This document shows positions 1-6,003 of a stretch of 7,480 nucleotides of DNA, one piece after another. This stretch comes from Phycisphaeraceae bacterium (lineage in GTDB: Bacteria > Planctomycetota > Phycisphaerae > Phycisphaerales > Phycisphaeraceae). The DNA is taken from positions 1 to 7,480 of the forward strand of contig PUNN01000085.1 of assembly GCA_003552605.1 (NCBI GenBank), written 5' to 3'. The position numbers were made by a program, and so were the translations under genes. The notes under the pieces are model-generated. The model was not told where the DNA came from. It saw only the letters and a list, made by a program, of their open reading frames with translations, and searched no databases. Numbering within the stretch: position 1 is the stretch's first letter; the number at the start of each line of letters is the position of its first letter.

Positions 1-2242
1 CACCGTAGGCCATCTCCGCTTCCTGGGCACCGGTGAACTCATCCATCAACCGTTCACCCACGGCCACAGCCGATTCCAACTCACCGGTCTGCACGTGCAG
101 GTCGATCAGCCGCCGCATCGCCCTCAGCCGCAGGTCGGGCTCATCGCCGACCACCTGCTCCCACGGCTCAATCGCCTCGAGTGCCCGGGTCCATCGCTCG
201 AGGTCCATCCGAACCCTGACCAGCAGCAGCATGGCCTCGGACTCAGCCGTGCGGATGGTATCGGACACATCACCGTCGGCGGCCTCGCGATGTTCACGGG
301 CCGCGAGCATCACCTCTTCAGCCACCTCATCAAGCTCGCGGCGGACGTCATCGCGTTCGCTGCCGCTGTCGGCCTGCCGTTCGAGCTGCTGCATGCAGTA
401 AAGGCGCTGGAGGTTGGCGATCCAGTAGTCGCGCCGGTCGGAGGGGACTTTCGCGTACTCGGCCGCGGCGCGGGCATACTCGCCACCACCCTGGAGCACG
501 TGATAGGTAAAAAACGTCCGCTCGTTGTGAGCCACATCACTGTCCGGGAAGTGCTCGAGCAGCAGTTCCGCCGCCTCGACATAACGCTCGGTGACATCCT
601 CCGGCGGATCGGCCAGATCGCGGCGGTAGATGTCGCGAAGCAGGCCCACCGCGTTGCCCAGGCCATCCACGGCGACGCTGTGATCATGCAGCGCCGAGTC
701 GCGACCGAGTTCGATCCAGTAGCCCGCGGCCTCCATGATCGTCTCACGGCCCTCTCGGCCGCCAAGCTCATACGCGGCGATACCGCGGTGATAGAGCGCC
801 TGCGCCCGCGAGGCCGCCCCCATATCATCGTCTTCGATCACCTGGCTGAGCACCCCCGCGGCACGCTCGATCATCTCACGCCCCTCCTCGGTCAGGCGCT
901 CGGCCTCATCCACATCCTCGCCACGGGCCTCCTGAAGCTTGATCCGGCCGTTACGGAGCGTCAGCTCACCGACGGCGAGCAGTACCATCGACGGCATGTC
1001 GTCAAGGTGCTCCTGCTCTTCCAGCGTTTCAGCCCAGCGGTTGAAGATGAACTGCCGCAAGCCTTCGCGCAGGTCGGAAGCGAGCGCATCATCATCGAGC
1101 AACTCCTCATAGGGTTTATAAGCCTCGCGAAGCGCTTCGCGACGTTCGCTGCGGTCATCGACTGCCAGGGCACGCTCGAGCCGCAACTGGTGATTGGCAT
1201 CCACCACGAGCAGCCGGTAGAGCGGGGAGGTGCCCACCAGGCGATGCTCGCGGAGTTGGTCGAAGACTTCATCCCGCCGGGCCGATTCGCCGCGGCCATC
1301 GAGCGCCGCCGCCCTCACAAGCATGGCCACGAGATGATTGGTATCCCCACCTTCTTCTTCAAGGATCGGCTCGACAAGCTGCTGCGCCTGCTGATATTCG
1401 CCGCGCCGCAGCATCACGCGGGCATAGAGCGGCAGGACGAAGCTGCGCACGCGCATCCGGTCCTGCTCATCCTCGACATACGGGCGCAGCTTCGCCGCCG
1501 CGAGGCTCAGCAGGCGCTCTCGCTCCGCTTCAGGCTCGCTGCGCTGGCGGGGGATCGTCCCATCACCGAGGTTTTCATAATACTCGTGATCTTCGGGAAG
1601 GATCGCCGCATAATAAGCCGCAAACCCCATCAGCACCGGGAGCCGGCCCTGGCCGTATTCCTGGCTGATCTTGCGCCACAGGCCCGTGGCCACGTATTGC
1701 TCATGAAAGTCCGGCTGGCGCGGCAGGTAGCCCTGCATGTCAAACAGGTCGAGTTCGGCCTCGGAAAGCTCGCGGAGCGCCTCGACCGCCACCTCTCCGA
1801 ACGCCTCGATCTGCTCCTCGGAAGGGATGCCGAAGTCGACAAACAACGCCGCCTCGTTATGCACCGCGCTGAGATAGGAAAACAGCAGCAGTTGCCCCAG
1901 CTCCACACGCCAGATCACCGCCTCCGGCTCCATCCCGTGCTCACCCACGAGGCCGCGATAGGCTTCGGCGGCATGCTGCAACGCGGCGTGGCGCTCGGAC
2001 TGACTCAACTCCCGGTTGCGGAATCGAAGCTCATGCGCCTGGGCGAGCAGGTGACGGCGCTGGGCATCCTCGAACTGATCCGGCCGGGTCTCGACAAGAT
2101 GCAGCAGCACTTCACCCATCCGCTCCCGCCGCAATCGCTCGGCGAGGGCGGCATCATCGGCCACGGCCACCGTGGCAGGCACCATGAGGATGGCCGCAAC
2201 GAGGGCAAAAGAATACAATCGCGTTACATGTTTATGCATCAT
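1..2242 (-). CDS. Large secreted TPR-like helical repeat protein, 3' end outside the window
   Basis: I translated this frame by hand from the ATG at 2242 and it stays open for 747 codons to the window edge, so the C-terminus is missing. Residues 1-28 form a signal peptide: basic start (MMHKHVTR), hydrophobic core, and a VAVA|DD cleavage site after Ala28, so the protein should be exported. The rest is almost wholly alpha-helical and rich in Ala, Leu, Glu and Arg. It contains degenerate TPR-type helix pairs such as RGEYQQAQQLVEPIL near residues 280-295, GGEYARAAAEYAKVP further on, and TGELESAVAVGERLMDEF close to the window edge. No catalytic motif is visible. Two adjacent ATGs (2242, 2239) are possible starts; GGAG lies 10 nt before the first. 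It follows the second exbD gene by 139 bp, with possible read-through. Seen: signal peptide and repeats. Inferred: a periplasmic scaffold for the ExbB/ExbD machine. The long plus-strand frame over the same bases is a codon-bias shadow. Confidence 0.88.
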   Translation of the reverse strand, partial: MMHKHVTRLYSFALVAAILMVPATVAVADDAALAERLRRERMGEVLLHLVETRPDQFEDAQRRHLLAQAHELRFRNRELSQSERHAALQHAAEAYRGLVGEHGMEPEAVIWRVELGQLLLFSYLSAVHNEAALFVDFGIPSEEQIEAFGEVAVEALRELSEAELDLFDMQGYLPRQPDFHEQYVATGLWRKISQEYGQGRLPVLMGFAAYYAAILPEDHEYYENLGDGTIPRQRSEPEAERERLLSLAAAKLRPYVEDEQDRMRVRSFVLPLYARVMLRRGEYQQAQQLVEPILEEEGGDTNHLVAMLVRAAALDGRGESARRDEVFDQLREHRLVGTSPLYRLLVVDANHQLRLERALAVDDRSERREALREAYKPYEELLDDDALASDLREGLRQFIFNRWAETLEEQEHLDDMPSMVLLAVGELTLRNGRIKLQEARGEDVDEAERLTEEGREMIERAAGVLSQVIEDDDMGAASRAQALYHRGIAAYELGGREGRETIMEAAGYWIELGRDSALHDHSVAVDGLGNAVGLLRDIYRRDLADPPEDVTERYVEAAELLLEHFPDSDVAHNERTFFTYHVLQGGGEYARAAAEYAKVPSDRRDYWIANLQRLYCMQQLERQADSGSERDDVRRELDEVAEEVMLAAREHREAADGDVSDTIRTAESEAMLLLVRVRMDLERWTRALEAIEPWEQVVGDEPDLRLRAMRRLIDLHVQTGELESAVAVGERLMDEFTGAQEAEMAYG

Positions 2243-2381
2243 GAACGTCAGGCTCCGCGGGGGGCAGGCGTCAGGCTCACGCCGCGGCCGGGATGGTCCG
2301 GCGGGCCACACCCACCTCCCCTATCTATAACGCGTCGTCGGCCTGGCCCGTTTGCGCGACTGCAATCGCATGCACCACACC

Positions 2382-2888
2382 CTACCGCGGGTTCGGGTCA
2401 AAACCGACGCTCACGAACCCGGCGACCCTGTGCGAGGCGTGAACGGCGTTGACCACATGCTGCCAGCGCACGTCCGGCCCGGCACTGATGATGACCGGCG
2501 TTTCGTCACTGTAGGCGGGCAACTGCTGGATACTGATCAATTCCTGGCCGAGGCTGCGGAAGTTCTCGATCGGCCGGCGGTCGAGCCGGAGTTGGTAAGC
2601 CCCCGGCTCATCACCAAACGATGCGATCGAGATACGGATCGGGTCTTCCGGGGGTGGGCCCTCCTCGATGGCCTGCCCGCGCTCGGGCAACTGGGCTGTC
2701 AGCAGTCCTTCGTCAATGGCGAAACTGGCCGTCACGATGAAGTAGATCAGCAACTGGAACACCACATCGATCATCGGCGTGATGTTGAGCCGCATGTGCG
2801 CACCCTGCGGCCCGGAGGCGCGCCGCGAACGCGCGCCCTTGTGGTGTGTGGTCTGATCATCATCGTATTTTCGCAGGTCCACGGCCAT
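2382..2888 (-). CDS. exbD: ExbD/TolR family energy-transducing protein (second paralogue)
   Basis: A 168-residue ExbD/TolR protein, the inner-membrane subunit that works with ExbB to turn proton flow into motion of a TonB-type partner. A charged, mostly basic cytoplasmic N-terminus of about 32 residues (with DDD and RSRR patches) is followed by LNITPMIDVVFQLLIYFIV, the family signature, spanning about residues 34-52. Asp41 corresponds to the essential membrane aspartate (Asp25 in E. coli ExbD). The remainder is a periplasmic domain of about 110 residues, including IRISI and ETPVIISAGPDVRW strands typical of the family. It begins 13 bp after the stop of the other exbD gene, so the two are surely cotranscribed. 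No clear Shine-Dalgarno is visible in that gap, which suggests translational coupling. The N-terminal extension is longer than in E. coli ExbD. The family call is firm; TolR versus ExbD cannot be decided from the sequence. Confidence 0.95.
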   Translation of the reverse strand: MAVDLRKYDDDQTTHHKGARSRRASGPQGAHMRLNITPMIDVVFQLLIYFIVTASFAIDEGLLTAQLPERGQAIEEGPPPEDPIRISIASFGDEPGAYQLRLDRRPIENFRSLGQELISIQQLPAYSDETPVIISAGPDVRWQHVVNAVHASHRVAGFVSVGFDPNPR

Positions 2889-2901
2889 GGGCAGTTGGCA
2901 C

Positions 2902-3438
2902 TCACTGTTGGGGCTCGGGCGGACGCATCATCGGTTGATCCTCGGCGTAAGCCACGAGGTTCACATCCCGGATACGGGCCGCGGCAATCGCCTGGAGGAC
3001 GGGAAACACATCACGGAACACAGTGCCCGAGTCGGCACGCACCAGCAGGCGAAGCTCCTGGTCACGCTGCTCATGACGCTCGCGCTCGGCATTGAGCACA
3101 GCGGTTACTTGATCCATATCGCCCAGCCGGAAACGGGCCACCGAGCCCACATGCACCTCCCCTACGCGGCCGCGGATGTTCAGGTAATCCGGCCCGCGGT
3201 CGCGGTCGCCCTCGCCGCCTTCCAGCACCAGGTTGATCACCAGGCGCTCCTCCGGAATCTGGTCGACGTCGGGATCCTCTTCCATCACCGGCGGGATCAT
3301 CGGGATCGCCTCCTGCGTGATGATGTTGTTGACCAGCATGAAAAAGATGATCAACTGAAACACCACGTCGATCAGTGGTGTCAGGTTCATCTGCGGGCTC
3401 GTCGGCCCGCGCTTCTGGACCTGGGATTTGCTGGGCAT
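2902..3438 (-). CDS. exbD: ExbD/TolR family energy-transducing protein (first paralogue)
   Basis: A 178-residue ExbD/TolR protein. A short basic N-terminus (MPSKSQVQKRG) precedes MNLTPLIDVVFQLIIFFML, the single membrane helix with its proton-handling aspartate at residue 24. The periplasmic part opens with an acidic Pro-rich segment (PPVMEEDPDVDQIPEE), continues with strands LVINLVLEGGEG, LRLLVRADSGTVFRDV and VNLVAYAED, and ends with a PPEPQQ tail. The RADSGTVFRDVFPVLQAI segment is the usual ExbD beta-alpha element. It differs clearly from the downstream exbD, so this is not a recent duplication. It starts 53 bp after the channel gene. A weak GGA sits 9 nt before the ATG; another ATG 16 nt upstream is in a different frame. 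Known for the family: two ExbD copies sit inside an ExbB pentamer. Having two different genes here allows a heterodimer, which is my inference. Confidence 0.95.
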   Translation of the reverse strand: MPSKSQVQKRGPTSPQMNLTPLIDVVFQLIIFFMLVNNIITQEAIPMIPPVMEEDPDVDQIPEERLVINLVLEGGEGDRDRGPDYLNIRGRVGEVHVGSVARFRLGDMDQVTAVLNAERERHEQRDQELRLLVRADSGTVFRDVFPVLQAIAAARIRDVNLVAYAEDQPMMRPPEPQQ

Positions 3439-3491
3439 GGGCGGGTTCCAGCATCACCGGCACCGGGCCGGCGGAGGGTCGGGGCGTCGGG

Positions 3492-4301
3492 TCAACTGTC
3501 CTTTTCAGGCCGCGGCGAGGCACTGCGACTGGCGCGGCCGGCGTCGGTGCCAGCCTGCGTCGTGCCACTGGGACGGCGCCCCCCACCCGATGGCTTGAAC
3601 GGCCGGATCAGGCTCTCTGCCGTCATCAGCCCTTCCGCCGTGGTCGCATCCACGCGGTTGCGGATCAGTGCGTAAGCCACCAGCGCCGGCATCGCCACCA
3701 CAAGCCCCCAGAACGTGGTCACCAGCGCTGTCGAGATGCCATCGGCCAGCTTCGCCGGGTCCGGCCGGCCGCCAAGCTCGACCAGGGTCTGAAACGCCCG
3801 GATCATGCCGTAAACCGTGCCGAACAGCCCGAGCATCGGGCTGACGTTACCCACCACGTTCAGGTACTCGATCGGACGCAGCATCCGCGTGGTTTCGGCA
3901 TCGCTGGTCTCTTCCATCGCACGTTCCATCGCGGGATAGCCGTTGCTGGCCTCGTGCAACCCGGCACTGACCACCCGGGCCACGTACGACGAGTCGTTGG
4001 CCGCGAACTCGATCGCCTCGCGGTAGCGCTTCTCCTGGAGCATCGTCTCGAGCTGCTCGACCACATCATCGGGCACCAGTACGGTCCGACGGTTGTCAAT
4101 CACCAGCTTGATGATAAACCCCATGGTCATCGCCGAAATCAGCAGAAGGAACCAGATGATGATCAGACCCAGCGGGTCCGGGCTCCACAGGAACATCTCG
4201 GCGATGGTCCGCGTTTCGGCCTCCGCTTCGGCCAAGGCTGGCGGCGAAAAGGCCAGCATGGCCAGCATGGCGAGTGATCCGGTCAGCAGCTTTTTCGACA
4301 T
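3492..4301 (-). CDS. exbB: ExbB/TolQ/MotA family proton channel
   Basis: A 269-residue inner-membrane proton channel subunit that pairs with ExbD. I chose the ATG at 4301, not the longer in-frame start at 4346, because AAGGA lies 6 nt before it and a signal peptide follows directly (MSKKLL..., cleavage likely ALA|EA after residue 24). Membrane helices lie near residues 44-67 (GLIIIWFLLLISAM), 147-170 (NVVGNVSPMLGLFGTVYGM) and 185-212 (STALVTTFWGLVVAMPALVAY), with a helical cytoplasmic loop between the first two. GLFGTVYG and LVTTFWGLVVAMPA match the E. coli ExbB segments carrying Thr148 and Thr181 (here Thr162 and Thr196). Two oddities: E. coli ExbB has no cleaved signal peptide, and the last 35 residues form a Ser/Pro/Arg-rich low-complexity tail. 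It heads a tight exbB-exbD-exbD run. TolQ-like or MotA-like naming is equally possible. Confidence 0.95.
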   Translation of the reverse strand: MSKKLLTGSLAMLAMLAFSPPALAEAEAETRTIAEMFLWSPDPLGLIIIWFLLLISAMTMGFIIKLVIDNRRTVLVPDDVVEQLETMLQEKRYREAIEFAANDSSYVARVVSAGLHEASNGYPAMERAMEETSDAETTRMLRPIEYLNVVGNVSPMLGLFGTVYGMIRAFQTLVELGGRPDPAKLADGISTALVTTFWGLVVAMPALVAYALIRNRVDATTAEGLMTAESLIRPFKPSGGGRRPSGTTQAGTDAGRASRSASPRPEKDS

Positions 4302-4307
4302 GGGCAG

Positions 4308-4312
4308 TCCTT
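4308..4312 (-). promoter_or_regulatory. Ribosome binding site fixing the channel protein start
   Basis: AAGGA (within TGAAGGACT) on the minus strand, 6 nt before the ATG at 4301. It rejects the in-frame start 45 nt upstream, whose extra 15 residues would also spoil the signal peptide. Confidence 0.85.
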
Positions 4313-4438
4313 CAGGTTGGCATGGGTCAACAAGGGGGGTCATCAATCCGGGGCAGGCCGGCTGGACCGAGGGCGGTCGTAGCCGGGGTTCATGTCATCT
4401 CTGCCCGTCGCCGCATCGGCTGAGGGCGGCGGGCCTCG

Positions 4439-4492
4439 CGATGCCGGGTGGCATCGTCGTGAACACAGCGTAGCACGGCACCCACAGTGCCG
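4439..4492 (-). terminator. Two hairpins after the TPR-like gene stop, possible terminator or attenuator
   Basis: First: CGGCAC/GTGCCG (4476-4481 with 4487-4492), 6 bp perfect, 5-nt loop, beginning 18 nt after the stop codon. Second: CGATGCC/GGCATCG (4439-4445 with 4450-4456), 7 bp perfect, 4-nt loop. No T run follows on the minus strand. The arrangement copies that after the vWA gene. They may weaken rather than stop transcription into the channel gene, which has no obvious promoter of its own in 4438-4302. Confidence 0.3.
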
Positions 4493-4510
4493 GCCACGAT
4501 TGTAACGGCA

Positions 4511-5584
4511 TCATCCATCCTCGTTTCCATCGCGCAGCGCTTCCAGCTCCTGCTGCAAGCCCTCCAGGCGCTCGCGAAGGTCCTGATCGCGGCCCACCAC
4601 CGCCGCCGCGCGCTGGTACAGCCCGTCGGCAATGCCGTACCGGCCGAGCAACTGGTGGACGTAACCCAGTTCCACACCCGCTCCCGCCGCATAGGGTGTC
4701 TGCCCGTACTCGAAGAAGCAGCGGCCGAGGTGAACCCCGGCTTCCTTCAGCAACGTCGAGTCATCGGCCAGCTTGCCAAGCTGGAGGTAGGCTACCCCCG
4801 CCTGGTACAGGCGCAGGGCCGTCGGCTCGCCGGATTGGCCGACCCGCCCGGAGGCCGTTTCCGCTGCTTCGCGGAAACGGCCATCGCGGATCATCTGCGT
4901 CACCTCATCGTCGCTCGGCACCGCCGCGGCCAGCACCAAGTCGCTGCCAATGTCCTCAGCCGGGCCGGCCTCGGCCAGTTCCAGCAACCGCTCGAGAGCC
5001 TCGCGGAGCGGGCCCGCATCGACCTGCTCGAGCCGATCCCCGATCCGATCAGCAAGGCGCTGTTGTGCATCATCATCCACCCGCACCACCGCCCCGGTCG
5101 GCGGACGCTCGAAATACAGAGCCTCGGCGTCAGCAGGCAGCCGCAGGAATGCCTCGACCGCCTCCTCGAATTGGCCGGCCCGCACCGCCAAGTCCACCAG
5201 CCGGTGGTTGATCCAGTGCTCCAGCCATGCCCGCTCGGTCTGTTGCAACGCCTGCCCGTAGGCATCCACAGCCGCATTGAAGTCCGGCGGACTCGCGGCG
5301 AGGGCGTCCTCGGCTTCCCCCAAGGCCGCGTAATCGTCCATCCGCACCCCCGTCAACCGCCCGAGCGGGTGCCGCTGCACGGTACCGCGGTCGGTCATAA
5401 AATGGACCTCGCCGCCCGAAATCTCCTCTAACTCCCCATCACGCAGCCACTTGCCATCAATGGCAATGGCATCGCCCATGGCCGGCGCAGCCAGCGAGAG
5501 CCACAGGATCGCCGCAATGACGGCGCAAACCGGCCCCGCAGGGGCATTCCATTGGCCACGGGCCAGAATGCGAATGCTGGACAT
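4511..5584 (-). CDS. Secreted TPR-like protein with small beta-rich N-terminal segment
   Basis: A 357-residue exported protein. The ATG at 5584 is chosen over an in-frame upstream start at 5665 because AGGAG lies 6 nt before it and a signal peptide follows (RILARGQ, hydrophobic core at residues 19-33, probable cleavage AMG|DA after residue 37). Residues about 40-85 form a short beta-rich unit (DGKWLRDGELEEISGGEVHFM, then PLGRLTGVRMDDY), which resembles a module I associate with planctomycete secreted proteins. The rest is alpha-helical with TPR-like pairs: AGQFEEAVEAFLRLP, then a clearer block from about residue 255 to 337 (LYQAGVAYLQLGKL, HLGRCFFEYGQTPYAA, ELGYVHQLLGRYGIADGLYQRA), ending in a charged helix likely to form a coiled coil (LRERLEGLQQELEALRDG). 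No enzyme motif is seen. It sits between the vWA and channel genes with its own promoter candidate. Inferred role: periplasmic scaffold or partner of the vWA domain. Confidence 0.9.
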   Translation of the reverse strand: MSSIRILARGQWNAPAGPVCAVIAAILWLSLAAPAMGDAIAIDGKWLRDGELEEISGGEVHFMTDRGTVQRHPLGRLTGVRMDDYAALGEAEDALAASPPDFNAAVDAYGQALQQTERAWLEHWINHRLVDLAVRAGQFEEAVEAFLRLPADAEALYFERPPTGAVVRVDDDAQQRLADRIGDRLEQVDAGPLREALERLLELAEAGPAEDIGSDLVLAAAVPSDDEVTQMIRDGRFREAAETASGRVGQSGEPTALRLYQAGVAYLQLGKLADDSTLLKEAGVHLGRCFFEYGQTPYAAGAGVELGYVHQLLGRYGIADGLYQRAAAVVGRDQDLRERLEGLQQELEALRDGNEDG

Positions 5585-5590
5585 GATCAG

Positions 5591-5595
5591 CTCCT
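5591..5595 (-). promoter_or_regulatory. Ribosome binding site fixing the TPR-like protein start
   Basis: AGGAG on the minus strand with a 6-nt spacer to the ATG at 5584. It rules against the longer open frame beginning at 5665, and the signal peptide begins at the right place for this choice. Confidence 0.85.
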
Positions 5596-5618
5596 GGGGG
5601 TCAACTCGGCCCGCCGGG

Positions 5619-5683
5619 CGGTGAGGGCTGACCTCACCGACCGGCCCGGATGGCCGGACACACACATGAGCCGGCGCCGGGCT
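5619..5683 (-). other. Three tandem inverted repeats in the TPR-like gene leader
   Basis: Three consecutive hairpin-forming sequences lie between the promoter candidate and the start codon: CGGTGAGG/CCTCACCG (5619-5626 with 5632-5639, 8 bp perfect, 5-nt loop); CCGGCC/GGCCGG (5641-5646 with 5652-5657, 6 bp perfect, 5-nt loop); and a CCGGCGCCGG palindrome with flanking AG/CT pairing (5669-5683, one bulge). The first ends 24 nt before the ribosome site. They could form a structured leader; no known riboswitch class is recognised. Confidence 0.4.
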
Positions 5684-5760
5684 GAGGCGACTCGGTTGGG
5701 ATTTTCACGACCCGCTCGGGGGGGGGCAGTCCAGGGCGGCGGGCACGCCCGTTCACGTAT

Positions 5761-5789
5761 ATTGAAACTCACCCGAACCGCGTTGTCCA
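5761..5789 (-). promoter_or_regulatory. Candidate promoter of the TPR-like gene
   Basis: On the minus strand TGGACA (5789-5784), a 17-nt spacer, and TTCAAT (5766-5761). It shares the 9-mer TGGACAACG and the TTSAATAT box, at identical spacing, with the element ahead of the vWA gene. Transcription from it would begin near 5754 and give a leader of about 170 nt containing a nine-base C run and three inverted repeats before the ATG at 5584. It would also serve the downstream channel genes if transcription reads through 4510-4302. Confidence 0.5.
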
Positions 5790-5927
5790 GTCAACGACCG
5801 ACAATTGTGCTGCTCCCACCAACGCTGCGCGACACGTCGGGGCACCGGAGCATCGTACCGGGGCGTGCGCGGGCGGGGGAATTTGACGATCGCGAATCCG
5901 GGGTGCCAATCGGGTGGCTCGCTGGTC

Positions 5928-5989
5928 AGGCCTCGCCGGCCGGCAGGCCTATCGGGGTGGGCGGCGCGGGATGCGCGGGGCAACCCGCG
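5928..5989 (-). terminator. Two hairpins after the vWA stop, possible terminator or 3' end stabiliser
   Basis: First hairpin: CGCGGG/CCCGCG (5974-5979 with 5984-5989), 6 bp perfect, 4-nt loop, 14 nt after the stop codon. Second: AGGCCT at both 5928-5933 and 5945-5950 with an inner GCC/GGC stem and one bulged C. Both are GC-rich and stable, but no run of T follows on the minus strand, so a standard intrinsic terminator is not shown. Confidence 0.3.
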
Positions 5990-6003
5990 GGTGGGTGGGG
6001 TCA

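Larger units (their letters stand above)
5585..6003. other. Gene-less region between the vWA and TPR-like genes
   Basis: No convincing gene in this 419-bp stretch. In minus-strand order it holds two hairpins just after the vWA stop (5989-5974, 5950-5928), the promoter candidate (5789-5761), a run of nine C (5726-5718), three inverted repeats (5683-5619) and the ribosome site (5595-5591). An 83-codon frame starts at 6004 in a TGATG overlap with the vWA stop, but its product is Arg/Pro-rich without any recognisable motif and it lacks a good ribosome site, so I do not call it a gene. Confidence 0.55.

Noticed and set aside
95..2452. A 785-codon open frame on the plus strand
   Set aside because: It lies antisense to the left-hand TPR-like gene, whose minus-strand frame is open over the whole stretch and carries a signal peptide and helical repeats. 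The plus-strand product (His/Leu/Arg-rich, no motif) is what strong codon bias gives in the opposite strand. It also runs into the exbD end.
2352..4277. Plus-strand frames of 247, 262 and 300 codons opposite exbD, exbD and exbB
   Set aside because: They are mirror frames of three genes with unmistakable family signatures on the minus strand and show no domain of their own.
4390..4518. A 42-codon minus-strand frame starting in an ATGGATGA overlap with the TPR-like stop
   Set aside because: The product (MDDAVTIVAGTVGAVL... then Arg-rich) has no recognisable motif, the ribosome site is poor, and the two hairpins lie within it. Kept only as a remote possibility.
4487..5431. A 314-codon plus-strand frame opposite the TPR-like gene
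   Set aside because: Shadow of the minus-strand gene, which has a strong ribosome site, signal peptide and TPR-like repeats.
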